Positions 1-4,101 are shown, numbered from the stretch's first letter. The stretch: DNA of 6,355 nucleotides from Chloroflexi bacterium RIFCSPLOWO2_02_FULL_71_16 (GCA_001795345.1 MGON01000041.1:1103-7457); one strand, 5' to 3'. Notes: generated from the sequence alone by a model not told the origin. Made by a program: numbers and translations.

Positions 1-134
1 CGGAACTCACTCGCTCCCTTGAGCGAGAGCGTCTTGGTGATGGCCGCCGTGAGGGTGGTCTTGCCGTGGTCGATGTGACCGATGGTGCCGACGTTCACGT
101 GCGGCTTGGTGCGCTCGAACTTCTTCTTGGCCAC
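1..134 (-). CDS. tuf: Translation elongation factor Tu, N-terminal fragment (runs off the window)
   Basis: EF-Tu is the cytosolic GTPase that delivers aminoacyl-tRNA to the ribosomal A site. Only the first 44 codons are present; the rest lies beyond the left edge. The protein opens with [20 protein letters not shown], and the G1/P-loop GHIDHGKT falls at residues 19-26, both hallmarks of EF-Tu. The start is GTG at 134-132, fixed by the family-typical [11 protein letters not shown] beginning. A GAAGGAG Shine-Dalgarno sits at 148-154, about 13 bases upstream, which is slightly long spacing. The gene begins 22 bases after the encoded CCA end of tRNA-Thr(GGU), so the two almost certainly share a transcript, as thrT and tufB do in E. 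coli. Identification is secure; nothing can be said about the missing domains. Confidence 0.96.
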   Translation of the reverse strand, partial: MAKKKFERTKPHVNVGTIGHIDHGKTTLTAAITKTLSLKGASEF

Positions 135-156
135 TTCTGTGCTTGTGCTCCTTCTC

Positions 157-232
157 TGGAGCCCACCTCGGGGATCGAACCCGAGACCTCGTCCTTACCA
201 AGGACGTGCTCTACCGACTGAGCTAGGTGGGC
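157..232 (-). tRNA. trnT: tRNA-Thr (anticodon GGU)
   Basis: A 76-base cloverleaf reads 5' to 3' on the minus strand. The acceptor arms GCCCACC and GGTGGGC pair fully. The D arm is GCTC...GAGC, the anticodon stem CGTCC/GGACG holds loop TTGGTAA (anticodon GGT), and the T arm TCGGG/CCCGA holds loop TTCGATC. The discriminator is T and the 3' CCA is encoded (157-159), unlike the other two tRNAs here. It decodes ACC and ACU. It lies directly ahead of tuf, the position of thrT in E. coli. Confidence 0.97.
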
Positions 233-262
233 GTCTCGGCCCCTGTTCCGGACACGAAAAGA

Positions 263-280
263 GAGTTGCTCGCGCAACTC
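263..280 (-). promoter_or_regulatory. Leader hairpin ahead of tRNA-Thr/tuf, terminator- or attenuator-like
   Basis: On the minus strand GAGTTGC and GCAACTC form a perfect 7-bp stem closed by GCGA, a GNRA-type tetraloop, followed at once by TCTTTTCG. It lies between the proposed promoter (306-335) and the tRNA 5' end (232), so it would sit in the leader of the tRNA-Thr/tuf transcript. It could be an attenuator, a processing signal, or the end of a transcript from the 48-residue gene upstream. The fold is visible; the function is inferred. Confidence 0.45.
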
Positions 281-305
281 CCTCGGTCGCGTGGAACGCC
301 TAGAT

Positions 306-335
306 ATTAGCCGAAGTGGCCCGCTGGGTCGTCAA
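306..335 (-). promoter_or_regulatory. Candidate sigma70-type promoter for tRNA-Thr(GGU)-tuf
   Basis: On the minus strand TTGACG (335-330) is followed after 18 bases by GCTAAT (311-306), an acceptable -35/-10 pair for a high-GC bacterium. An overlapping TAATAT hexamer gives 20-base spacing. Transcription would start near 298-300, about 67 bases before tRNA-Thr. A strong dedicated promoter is expected for a tRNA-tuf unit. Confidence 0.5.
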
Positions 336-352
336 CCGGCCGTATCGGCCGC

Positions 353-499
353 TCAGCCGCCGCTGCCGATCAACACCACGACGAAGATGCCGACGATGAT
401 GGCGACCACGACGACGACGCACCCGATCCCCATCTTCGACGTCCCCTCAGGCGCCGGCGGCTGCGGCTTCGTCTCACCCTGCGTGGGCTCTTCCGCCAT
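353..499 (-). CDS. Small single-pass membrane protein, 48 aa, function unknown
   Basis: The 48-residue product has an acidic and proline-rich polar N-terminal half (residues 1-22) followed by one strongly hydrophobic segment at about residues 24-44 (valine/isoleucine-rich) and ends in GSGG. This is the layout of a small single-span membrane protein with a short tail on the far side. I chose ATG at 499-497 rather than upstream in-frame codons because GGGAGG lies about 9 bases ahead, an excellent Shine-Dalgarno, and because the residues before it do not look like protein. A candidate promoter with an inverted repeat lies at 621-649, giving a leader of roughly 115 bases. No family is recognised. 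The start signal and the composition make translation likely. Confidence 0.65.
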   Translation of the reverse strand: MAEEPTQGETKPQPPAPEGTSKMGIGCVVVVVAIIVGIFVVVLIGSGG

Positions 500-595
500 G
501 TCTTCCACCTCCCGGGCAACAAAAAAGAGACCGCCGCATACCAATGCGACAGCCTCCACCTTTGCGACGGGGATAACGGCTCCGCAGCGCGCCGC

Positions 596-612
596 CGCGA
601 GCGTCGCTCGCG
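596..612. repeat. 17-bp palindrome in the leader of the 48-aa gene
   Basis: CGCGAGCG and CGCTCGCG flank a single central base, a perfect 8+1+8 palindrome. It falls between the candidate promoter at 621-649 and the start codon at 499. It may be a DNA-binding site, or an RNA hairpin with the central bases unpaired. In DNA this GC-rich, chance cannot be excluded. Confidence 0.35.
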
Positions 613-620
613 AGGGGCGA

Positions 621-649
621 AGGCTAGACCGCTAGATCGAAGCGGTCAA
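621..649 (-). promoter_or_regulatory. Candidate promoter with embedded inverted repeat, for the 48-aa gene
   Basis: On the minus strand TTGACC (649-644) and TAGCCT (626-621) are separated by exactly 17 bases, a good TTGAC/TAnnnT pair of the actinobacterial type. A perfect inverted repeat, GACCGCT-7 bases-AGCGGTC (627-647), fills the spacer and overlaps the -35. A regulator bound there would block RNA polymerase, so it looks like an operator. It lies 17 bases past the stop codon of the 79-aa gene. The motif geometry is seen; regulation is inferred. Confidence 0.45.
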
Positions 650-665
650 ACTGGCCGCCGCGGCC

Positions 666-905
666 CTAGACCGCGCTCAGCTCCTCGGACTTGCGGCGCC
701 GTCCACGGCGCGCGCCAGCAGGCTGGGCGAAGGGCGTCGCCGGCGTGACGTCCCGGATGACGTGCTTGTAGCCGTGGGTGTCCAGCTCGTGGCGGTCGCG
801 GCGCCCACCGGCCTCGCGCAGCGACTCCATCGAGTCCTGGCGGTCCACGGTGAACACGCTGTCGCAATCGAGCGTGGCGCGGCAGGGAAGTCCAGATGTC
901 CTCAC
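666..905 (-). CDS. Hypothetical protein, 79 aa
   Basis: The ORF runs from GTG at 905-903 to TAG at 666. The middle is polar and helix-prone (DRQDSMESLREAGGRRDRHE), then THGYKHVIRDV, and it ends in a basic arginine-rich tail (ARRGRRRKSEELSAV). Two cysteines near the N-terminus (residues 8 and 14) are too few for a metal site alone. Third codon positions are overwhelmingly G or C, which supports coding. AGGTGAT just ahead of GTG is a close-spaced ribosome site. An ATG at 830 is a possible shorter start giving 54 residues, but the upstream part has the same codon bias. It lies between the zinc-ribbon gene and the 48-aa membrane gene, all on one strand. I recognise no family. Confidence 0.5.
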   Translation of the reverse strand: MRTSGLPCRATLDCDSVFTVDRQDSMESLREAGGRRDRHELDTHGYKHVIRDVTPATPFAQPAGARRGRRRKSEELSAV

Positions 906-989
906 ATCACCTACAACGAACGAAGGCCCCGCGCTGTTCCGTCCCCGGTATCAGCCAGCAAGCGACCCCTGACTGGAGCTGGAGCACCT

Positions 990-1301
990 TTAGGTGGGCA
1001 GGCGCTGGAAGAGGCCTTCGGCCGCGCCGGTGTAGGTGCGCAGGATCTCGTGGGCGTCCAGGACGTCATCCCCGGTCAGCGCCGGCGGCCGGTGGCCAGA
1101 CTCGGTCACGTGCCGCCCGGCGGGCTGCAGATCCACGACGGCGATCCCCTGGCTCCCGCACGCCTGGCACTCGCACCGAACGAGCCAGTGCTCGAAGCGG
1201 CGCCCGGCGATGTGGAGGTCGTCGCGGCCGTAGGGAGCGCTGCAGGTGCTGCAGCGCATCGCGCCGGCCAGCTCGTCCAGCCAGCGGATCCTTTCCGGCA
1301 T
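990..1301 (-). CDS. Small zinc-ribbon-like protein, 103 aa, function unknown
   Basis: The protein carries CSTC at residues 17-20 and CECQAC at 43-48. Two CxxC knuckles (C17/C20 and C45/C48, with C43 spare) spaced about 25 residues apart are typical of a structural zinc ribbon. Between them lies a beta-rich stretch (HIAGRRFEHWLVRCECQACG). The C-terminal part contains an acidic helix with LTGDDVLDAHEILRTY. The start is ATG at 1301-1299, the only ATG/GTG/TTG in frame before an upstream stop; no convincing Shine-Dalgarno precedes it, so the start is less certain than the frame. It lies between tRNA-Tyr and the 79-aa gene on the minus strand. The zinc ribbon is inferred from cysteine spacing, and the role is unknown. 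Such ribbons occur in RNA- or DNA-binding and adaptor proteins. Confidence 0.7.
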   Translation of the reverse strand: MPERIRWLDELAGAMRCSTCSAPYGRDDLHIAGRRFEHWLVRCECQACGSQGIAVVDLQPAGRHVTESGHRPPALTGDDVLDAHEILRTYTGAAEGLFQRLPT

Positions 1302-1357
1302 AGCAGCATGGTCCGAGGCGAGCGGTCCGAAGGGGAGGGTCCTAGATCACCTTGCGC

Positions 1358-1373
1358 CCGGGCCGCGGCCCGG
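1358..1373. terminator. 16-bp perfect palindrome downstream of tRNA-Tyr, possible terminator
   Basis: CCGGGCCGCGGCCCGG is fully self-complementary and lies about 33 bases past the 3' end of tRNA-Tyr. It would make a very stable GC hairpin, but no T-run follows on the minus strand, so it is at best a U-less terminator of the kind proposed for high-GC bacteria. It could instead be a chance GC palindrome. Confidence 0.3.
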
Positions 1374-1406
1374 AGGATCCGGGACCATCGGCCTGCGGTC
1401 GTCGGG

Positions 1407-1489
1407 TGGGCAGAGAGGGAATCGAACCCCCACAGCACAAAGGCGGCTGATCTACAGTCAGCGGAGCTCACCACCTGCTCGATCTGCCC
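1407..1489 (-). tRNA. trnY: tRNA-Tyr (anticodon GUA)
   Basis: An 83-base class II tRNA on the minus strand. Acceptor arms GGGCAGA and TCTGCCC pair fully. The anticodon stem GCTGA/TCAGC holds loop CTGTAGA (anticodon GTA). A variable arm of about 14 bases, as expected for bacterial tRNA-Tyr, precedes T arm GGGGG/CCCTC with loop TTCGATT. The discriminator is A, as required by tyrosyl-tRNA synthetase. The next bases are CCC, so CCA is not encoded and must be added. It decodes UAU and UAC. Confidence 0.95.
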
Positions 1490-1501
1490 GTGGTGTGCTC
1501 C

Positions 1502-1507
1502 ATTCTA
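1502..1507 (-). promoter_or_regulatory. Candidate -10 box for tRNA-Tyr
   Basis: TAGAAT on the minus strand matches the TATAAT consensus at five of six positions and lies 12 bases before the tRNA 5' end, so transcription would begin a few bases ahead of the mature tRNA. The -35 region is poor (TGCCCA at 17-base spacing). The element overlaps the ribosome site of the divergent methyltransferase gene. Confidence 0.4.
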
Positions 1508-1523
1508 GAGGAGCAGGACCGCG

Positions 1524-2120
1524 GTGGGCAGCCCTAGGATCGTCTCATTGGAAGCCGACGACCGCACGTTGCGGGCGGCGATCATCGTCATTGGCCACAT
1601 CATGTGGCTATCGACCGCGGCGCTGCGCGTCGTCCGCGGCGACCGCCTCCACCGGGTCACCGAGCGCTCCTCCTGGCCGATCGAGCTCTACCCGGTGCTC
1701 GTCTGGCTCCCGCTGCTGCTGGCGACCTTCCTCTTCGTCGGCCAGGCGGAGATCGACGACGGCGTCCAGCTCGGCGGCGTGGCCCTGGCCCTAGCGGGAT
1801 CGGTGTTCGCGGCGTGGGCGATGTGGTCGCTCTCCCGCAGCTACGGAGTGCGGACCGACGTCTTCGAGGGCCATCAGCTGAAGGCGAACGGGCCGTTCGC
1901 CCTTGTCCGGCATCCGCAGTCCCTCGGGATCGTCGCGTATCACGTGGGCGCGTCACTGGCGCTCGAGAGCGTCCTCCTGATCTTCGTCACCGCGCTCGTC
2001 ATCGTCCCGTACACCGCACTGCGCATCGGCGCCGAGGAGCGCGTGCTGCGATCCGCCTTCGGAAGCGCGTGGGACGACTACGCGGCGCGCGTCCCGCGGA
2101 TCCTGCCGCTCCCCCGCTAG
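1524..2120 (+). CDS. Isoprenylcysteine carboxyl methyltransferase-like membrane methyltransferase, 198 aa
   Basis: This is an integral membrane protein of the ICMT/phospholipid methyltransferase superfamily, which uses S-adenosylmethionine to methylate lipid-like substrates at the cytoplasmic membrane. Hydrophobic spans are seen at about residues 18-37, 55-73, 81-104 and a long pair at 133-165. The C-terminal signature is clear: GPFALVRHPQSLG (123-135, RHP at 129-131), the glutamate pair EE (171-172), then FGSAWDDYAARVPRILP (179-195). Bacterial members lack prenylated-protein substrates, so the true substrate is unknown. The start is GTG at 1524, with AGAGGAG ten bases upstream (1507-1513); an in-frame TTG at 1548 is an alternative. 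It is the only plus-strand gene, divergent from tRNA-Tyr and convergent with the response regulator, sharing its stop region. Confidence 0.85.
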   Translation: MGSPRIVSLEADDRTLRAAIIVIGHIMWLSTAALRVVRGDRLHRVTERSSWPIELYPVLVWLPLLLATFLFVGQAEIDDGVQLGGVALALAGSVFAAWAMWSLSRSYGVRTDVFEGHQLKANGPFALVRHPQSLGIVAYHVGASLALESVLLIFVTALVIVPYTALRIGAEERVLRSAFGSAWDDYAARVPRILPLPR

Positions 2121-2530
2121 CTCTCGGCGGGCTGAGGGCTCGCGCCCCGAGGTGGGGCGGGAGGCTGCGCGACCGCCTGCGAGACCACCGCCACGAGATG
2201 CTGCACGTCGAACGGCTTGCTGATCTGCGCCAGCGGGCGGATGCGAGAGATCTCCTCGGCGCGACCGCCGGCCGTCACGACGATGACCGGGATCGGCTCG
2301 TCGTACATGTCGCGGATGCGGTCGGCGACGGCGGCGCCGTCGAGGACCGGGAGGCCCATGTCGAGCAGGACCACCGCGGGCCGGCGCTCACGCGCGGATC
2401 GCACGGCCTCTTCGCCGTCGGCTGCCTCAGCGACGCGCAGACCCTCTCCGGCGAGGGCCTCGCAGATCACCTCGCGGATGTTCCGGTCGTCCTCGACGAC
2501 CAGGACGACGACGCCTGGATCCCCCGACAT
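2117..2530 (-). CDS. Single-domain response regulator (CheY-like receiver), 137 aa
   Basis: A stand-alone phosphoacceptor domain of two-component signalling, cytosolic. The acidic pair D14-D15 (VVEDD), the phosphorylation site D57 in VVLLDMGLP, the switch threonine T86 (VIVVTAG) and the invariant lysine K105 (ISKPFD) are all present, so it should be phosphorylatable. Residues 121-137 are a proline-rich tail with no output domain, so it probably acts through protein contacts or as a phosphorelay intermediate; no histidine kinase is in the window. I prefer ATG at 2530 because the domain begins directly after it. A TTG at 2569 would add 13 residues. Neither has a clear Shine-Dalgarno. It follows the cupin gene by 80 bases. 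Its stop TAG overlaps the stop of the opposing methyltransferase gene. Confidence 0.92.
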   Translation of the reverse strand: MSGDPGVVVLVVEDDRNIREVICEALAGEGLRVAEAADGEEAVRSARERRPAVVLLDMGLPVLDGAAVADRIRDMYDEPIPVIVVTAGGRAEEISRIRPLAQISKPFDVQHLVAVVSQAVAQPPAPPRGASPQPAES

Positions 2531-2553
2531 GAACGCTCGATATTGGCCCGGAG

Positions 2554-2569
2554 TTGCGCGGTCGCGCAA
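2554..2569. repeat. Inverted repeat upstream of the response regulator
   Basis: TTGCGCG and CGCGCAA form a 7-bp inverted repeat with a two-base centre, ending 24 bases before the ATG of the response regulator. CAATAT nearby (minus strand) is a weak -10. It could be an operator for a separate regulator promoter, or chance in GC-rich DNA. Confidence 0.25.
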
Positions 2570-2610
2570 GCAGCGCTCGCTCTCTCGGCCCCTTCACAGG
2601 CCCCGGCGCG

Positions 2611-2988
2611 CTATGAGGGGTCGTCGATGAAGTGGCGATCGGGCTTAGTTGGATCGAACCGCGGGGCGAACACCGACACGACGACGCATCCCTCGCGCGT
2701 GTGCGCGGGTGCGTGAACGACACCCGCGGGAACGCTCACCACCACTCCTGCACCGAGCGTGGTCGTCTCGCCCTCGATGCGGAATTCGAGCTCGCCCTCG
2801 GCGACCATGACGACCTCGTCGTGGTCGCGGTGGATGTGCAGGCGGATCCCCTGCCCTGCCGCGATGCTCGTGACCGCGGTGCTCGTGCGGTCGCTGTGGT
2901 GAACGAACCGCTGCCGGAACGGCTCCCCCTCCTGGATCGGATCGTGCTGAGCGATCTCCTTCGCCCAGGCGATGCGCTGATCCGCCAT
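2611..2988 (-). CDS. Cupin-domain protein, 125 aa
   Basis: A single cupin_2-type beta-barrel, probably metal-binding and cytosolic. Cupin motif 1 is seen as G47...H51-x-H53...E58...G65 in GIRLHIHRDHDEVVMVAEGE. Motif 2 is PAG (87-89) followed by H92. The likely metal ligands H51, H53, E58 and H92 are therefore all present. Small cupins of this size may be dioxygenases, isomerases or binding proteins, so the reaction cannot be assigned. The start ATG at 2988-2986 lies 4 bases after the osmC stop codon, with AAGG from the osmC end as ribosome site; this implies co-transcription and translational coupling. Its pairing with OsmC and the peroxiredoxin suggests a role in redox or electrophile defence, but that is inference from context only. 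Confidence 0.88.
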   Translation of the reverse strand: MADQRIAWAKEIAQHDPIQEGEPFRQRFVHHSDRTSTAVTSIAAGQGIRLHIHRDHDEVVMVAEGELEFRIEGETTTLGAGVVVSVPAGVVHAPAHTREGCVVVSVFAPRFDPTKPDRHFIDDPS

Positions 2989-2992
2989 CGCC

Positions 2993-3433
2993 TTACGAGA
3001 GCGTCGCGTTCACCGAGAGGCGAACGTTGCCCTTCAGCGCACGCGAGATCGGGCAGTTCTCTTTCGCGCCCTCGGCCGCATTGGTGAACGCGGCCGCGTC
3101 GGTGCCGGGCACGGTCCCCTTGACGTCGATCTCGCTCGAAACGACGGTCCATTTCTCGGCGACGCGGTCGAACGTGACCGTCGCGTTCACCTCGAGACGC
3201 GTCGGCGGAGTGCCGGCCCTGCCGAGGTCAGCGCTGAGCGCCATGGCGAAGCAGCTGGCGTGCGCCGCGGCGAGGAGCTCCTCCGGGCTGGTCCGGTCAC
3301 CGTGCGCCTCGGTCCGCGCAGCCCAGCTGACGGGGAGGTCCTTGAACTTGCCGCTCGAGGCTCCGCTGACGGACCCGCTGCCCTTCGTGAGATCCCCATC
3401 CCACGTCGCGCTCGCACGAGATCGAAGGGCCAT
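2993..3433 (-). CDS. osmC: OsmC-family peroxiredoxin (organic hydroperoxide reductase), 146 aa
   Basis: OsmC/Ohr proteins are cytosolic thiol peroxidases that reduce organic and other hydroperoxides with a Cys-Cys pair. The peroxidatic cysteine is C61 in EELLAAAHASCFAMALS and the resolving cysteine C127 in ENCPISRALKGN, both TGC codons and both in the family-typical places. The glutamates at 51-52 sit where the family has its catalytic glutamate. The length fits OsmC (about 140 residues). The N-terminus (TWDGDLTKGSGSV...GKFKDLPVSW) resembles the OsmC rather than the Ohr subgroup. The start ATG at 3433 has a nearly perfect GGAGGTG site six bases ahead. The gene lies 42 bases downstream of the selenocysteine peroxiredoxin and 4 bases upstream of the cupin gene. 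An operon of two peroxidases is likely. Confidence 0.93.
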   Translation of the reverse strand: MALRSRASATWDGDLTKGSGSVSGASSGKFKDLPVSWAARTEAHGDRTSPEELLAAAHASCFAMALSADLGRAGTPPTRLEVNATVTFDRVAEKWTVVSSEIDVKGTVPGTDAAAFTNAAEGAKENCPISRALKGNVRLSVNATLS

Positions 3434-3475
3434 CTGACCACCTCCGCCTGTTCTGCGACCGAGCCTAGCTTGACC

Positions 3476-3928
3476 TCACCGGATCGCTTCGAGGACCTCC
3501 TGCGCGTGCCCGTCCGGCTTCACGCCGTACCAGGTGCGCTCGATGCGCCCGTCCGGACCGATCAGCACCGTGGACCGGATCACGCCCGGCCCGCGGCCCG
3601 GCCGCTCGCCCCAGGCGCCGTACGCCTCGAGCGTCGCGTGGTCCGAATCGCTAAGGAAGGTGAAGTGCAGCCCGTACTTGTCCTGGAAGGCGCGAAGCGC
3701 CTCGACCGGGTCAGGCGACATCCCCACGATGCGCACGCCTTTGCCTTCGAACTCCGCGCGGTGCTCTTCGAACTGAAGAGCCTCGGTCGTTCAGCCGGCG
3801 GTGTCGGCTTTGGGGAAGAAGTAGAGGACCAGCCTGCCGCCCTTCAGTGAGTCGAGCGAGACCCCTCCGCCGTCCTGGTCACGGTGGTCGAATTTCGGCG
3901 CGCTGTCGCCCGTGCTGAGCTGCGGCAT
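3476..3928 (-). CDS. bcp: Selenocysteine-containing peroxiredoxin of the BCP/PrxQ (AhpC/TSA) family, 150 aa with in-frame UGA
   Basis: This would be a cytosolic thioredoxin-fold peroxidase reducing hydrogen peroxide and organic hydroperoxides. Translation from ATG 3928 gives MPQLSTGDSAPKFDHRDQDG, then VLYFFPKADTAG, then UGA at codon 46 (3793-3791), then TTEALQFEEHRAEF and the rest of a BCP protein to a final TGA. The UGA stands exactly where BCP has its peroxidatic cysteine (TPGCT; here TAG-U-T). Family features continue on both sides in one frame: T43, F92-L93-S94-D95, and R118 in GVIRSTVLIGPDGRIE. The resolving-cysteine position (51) is leucine and the protein has no cysteine at all, so Sec46 would be the only redox residue (1-Cys type). 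GGAGG lies 8 bases before ATG. A SECIS-like hairpin follows the UGA. Gene callers would report only residues after 64 (GTG at 3736). A nonsense mutation or base error (TGC to TGA) is the alternative. Confidence 0.85.
3748..3793 (-). promoter_or_regulatory. Bacterial SECIS-like element directing UGA to selenocysteine
   Basis: Sixteen bases after UGA (minus strand) an apical loop AGTTC is closed by a perfect 7-bp stem, GCTCTTC (3781-3775) with GAAGAGC (3769-3763). Loop positions 2-3 are G-U, as recalled for the E. coli fdhF loop GGUCU, and the UGA-to-loop distance sits at the short end of the range known for bacterial SECIS. Further pairing is possible: UGAAC (3793-3789) with GTTCG (3752-3748), and CCG with CGG between, so the UGA itself would lie in the lower stem, as in fdhF. 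No bulged U is seen in the upper stem. Function requires SelB and tRNA-Sec, which are not in this window. Confidence 0.7.
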
Positions 3929-3936
3929 CAGGACAT

Positions 3937-3941
3937 CCTCC
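3937..3941 (-). promoter_or_regulatory. Shine-Dalgarno fixing the start of the selenocysteine peroxiredoxin
   Basis: GGAGG on the minus strand, 8 bases before ATG 3928. It decides the start of a gene that would otherwise be called far downstream of the UGA, and shows that the segment before the UGA is set up for translation. It lies in the 33-base gap behind tRNA-Thr(UGU). Confidence 0.75.
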
Positions 3942-3961
3942 GAACTCCAAGATGACGGCTG

Positions 3962-4033
3962 AGCCGTCCCCGGGGCTCGAACCCGGAACCGGTGGTTTAC
4001 AAAACCACTGCTCTACCGTTGAGCTAGGACGGC
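3962..4033 (-). tRNA. trnT: tRNA-Thr (anticodon UGU)
   Basis: A 72-base cloverleaf (to the discriminator) on the minus strand. Acceptor arms GCCGTCC and GGACGGC pair fully. The D arm is GCTC...GAGC, the anticodon stem GTGGT/ACCAC holds loop TTTGTAA (anticodon TGT), and the T arm CCGGG/CCCGG holds loop TTCGAGC. The discriminator is T and the bases after it are CAG, so CCA is not encoded. It decodes ACA and ACG. It is 33 bases ahead of the selenocysteine peroxiredoxin start and may share its transcript. Confidence 0.97.
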
Positions 4034-4101
4034 GTGTGTTTGCGGATGATTTTGCCACCCGGCGAGCCGCAACGCAGTGGTCGAGAGAACTAATGCTCGG
4101 C

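Noticed and set aside
95..277. Minus-strand ORF of 60 codons across tRNA-Thr(GGU)
   Set aside because: The peptide [20 protein letters not shown] is the usual false translation of a tRNA-Thr gene.
627..647. TTCGATC within an inverted repeat as the T arm of a missing tRNA-Gly
   Set aside because: The stem does not fit the 5-7-5 T-arm geometry and no acceptor, D or anticodon arm can be built around it. I found no tRNA-Gly between 233 and 1406.
1106..1474. Minus-strand ORF of 122 codons across tRNA-Tyr
   Set aside because: It translates the tRNA (SADCRSAAFVLWGFDSLSAH) and then runs out of frame through the zinc-ribbon gene.
1604..2716. Long plus-strand ORF of 370 codons
   Set aside because: It is an Arg/Ala/Pro-rich shadow frame over the methyltransferase, response regulator and cupin genes, a usual effect of high GC.
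2632..3087. Plus-strand ORF of 151 codons opposite the cupin gene
   Set aside because: It is antisense to a well-supported cupin with motif residues and has no Shine-Dalgarno or recognisable domain.
3476..3736. A short peroxiredoxin gene starting at GTG 3736
   Set aside because: It lacks the thioredoxin-fold start and catalytic residue and has no Shine-Dalgarno. The same frame continues upstream through the UGA to ATG 3928 with full family similarity.
3791..3793. UGA as a simple nonsense mutation (pseudogene)
   Set aside because: It is the only lesion, falls on the one residue Sec replaces in this family, and is followed by a SECIS-like hairpin. Not excluded without selB and tRNA-Sec evidence.
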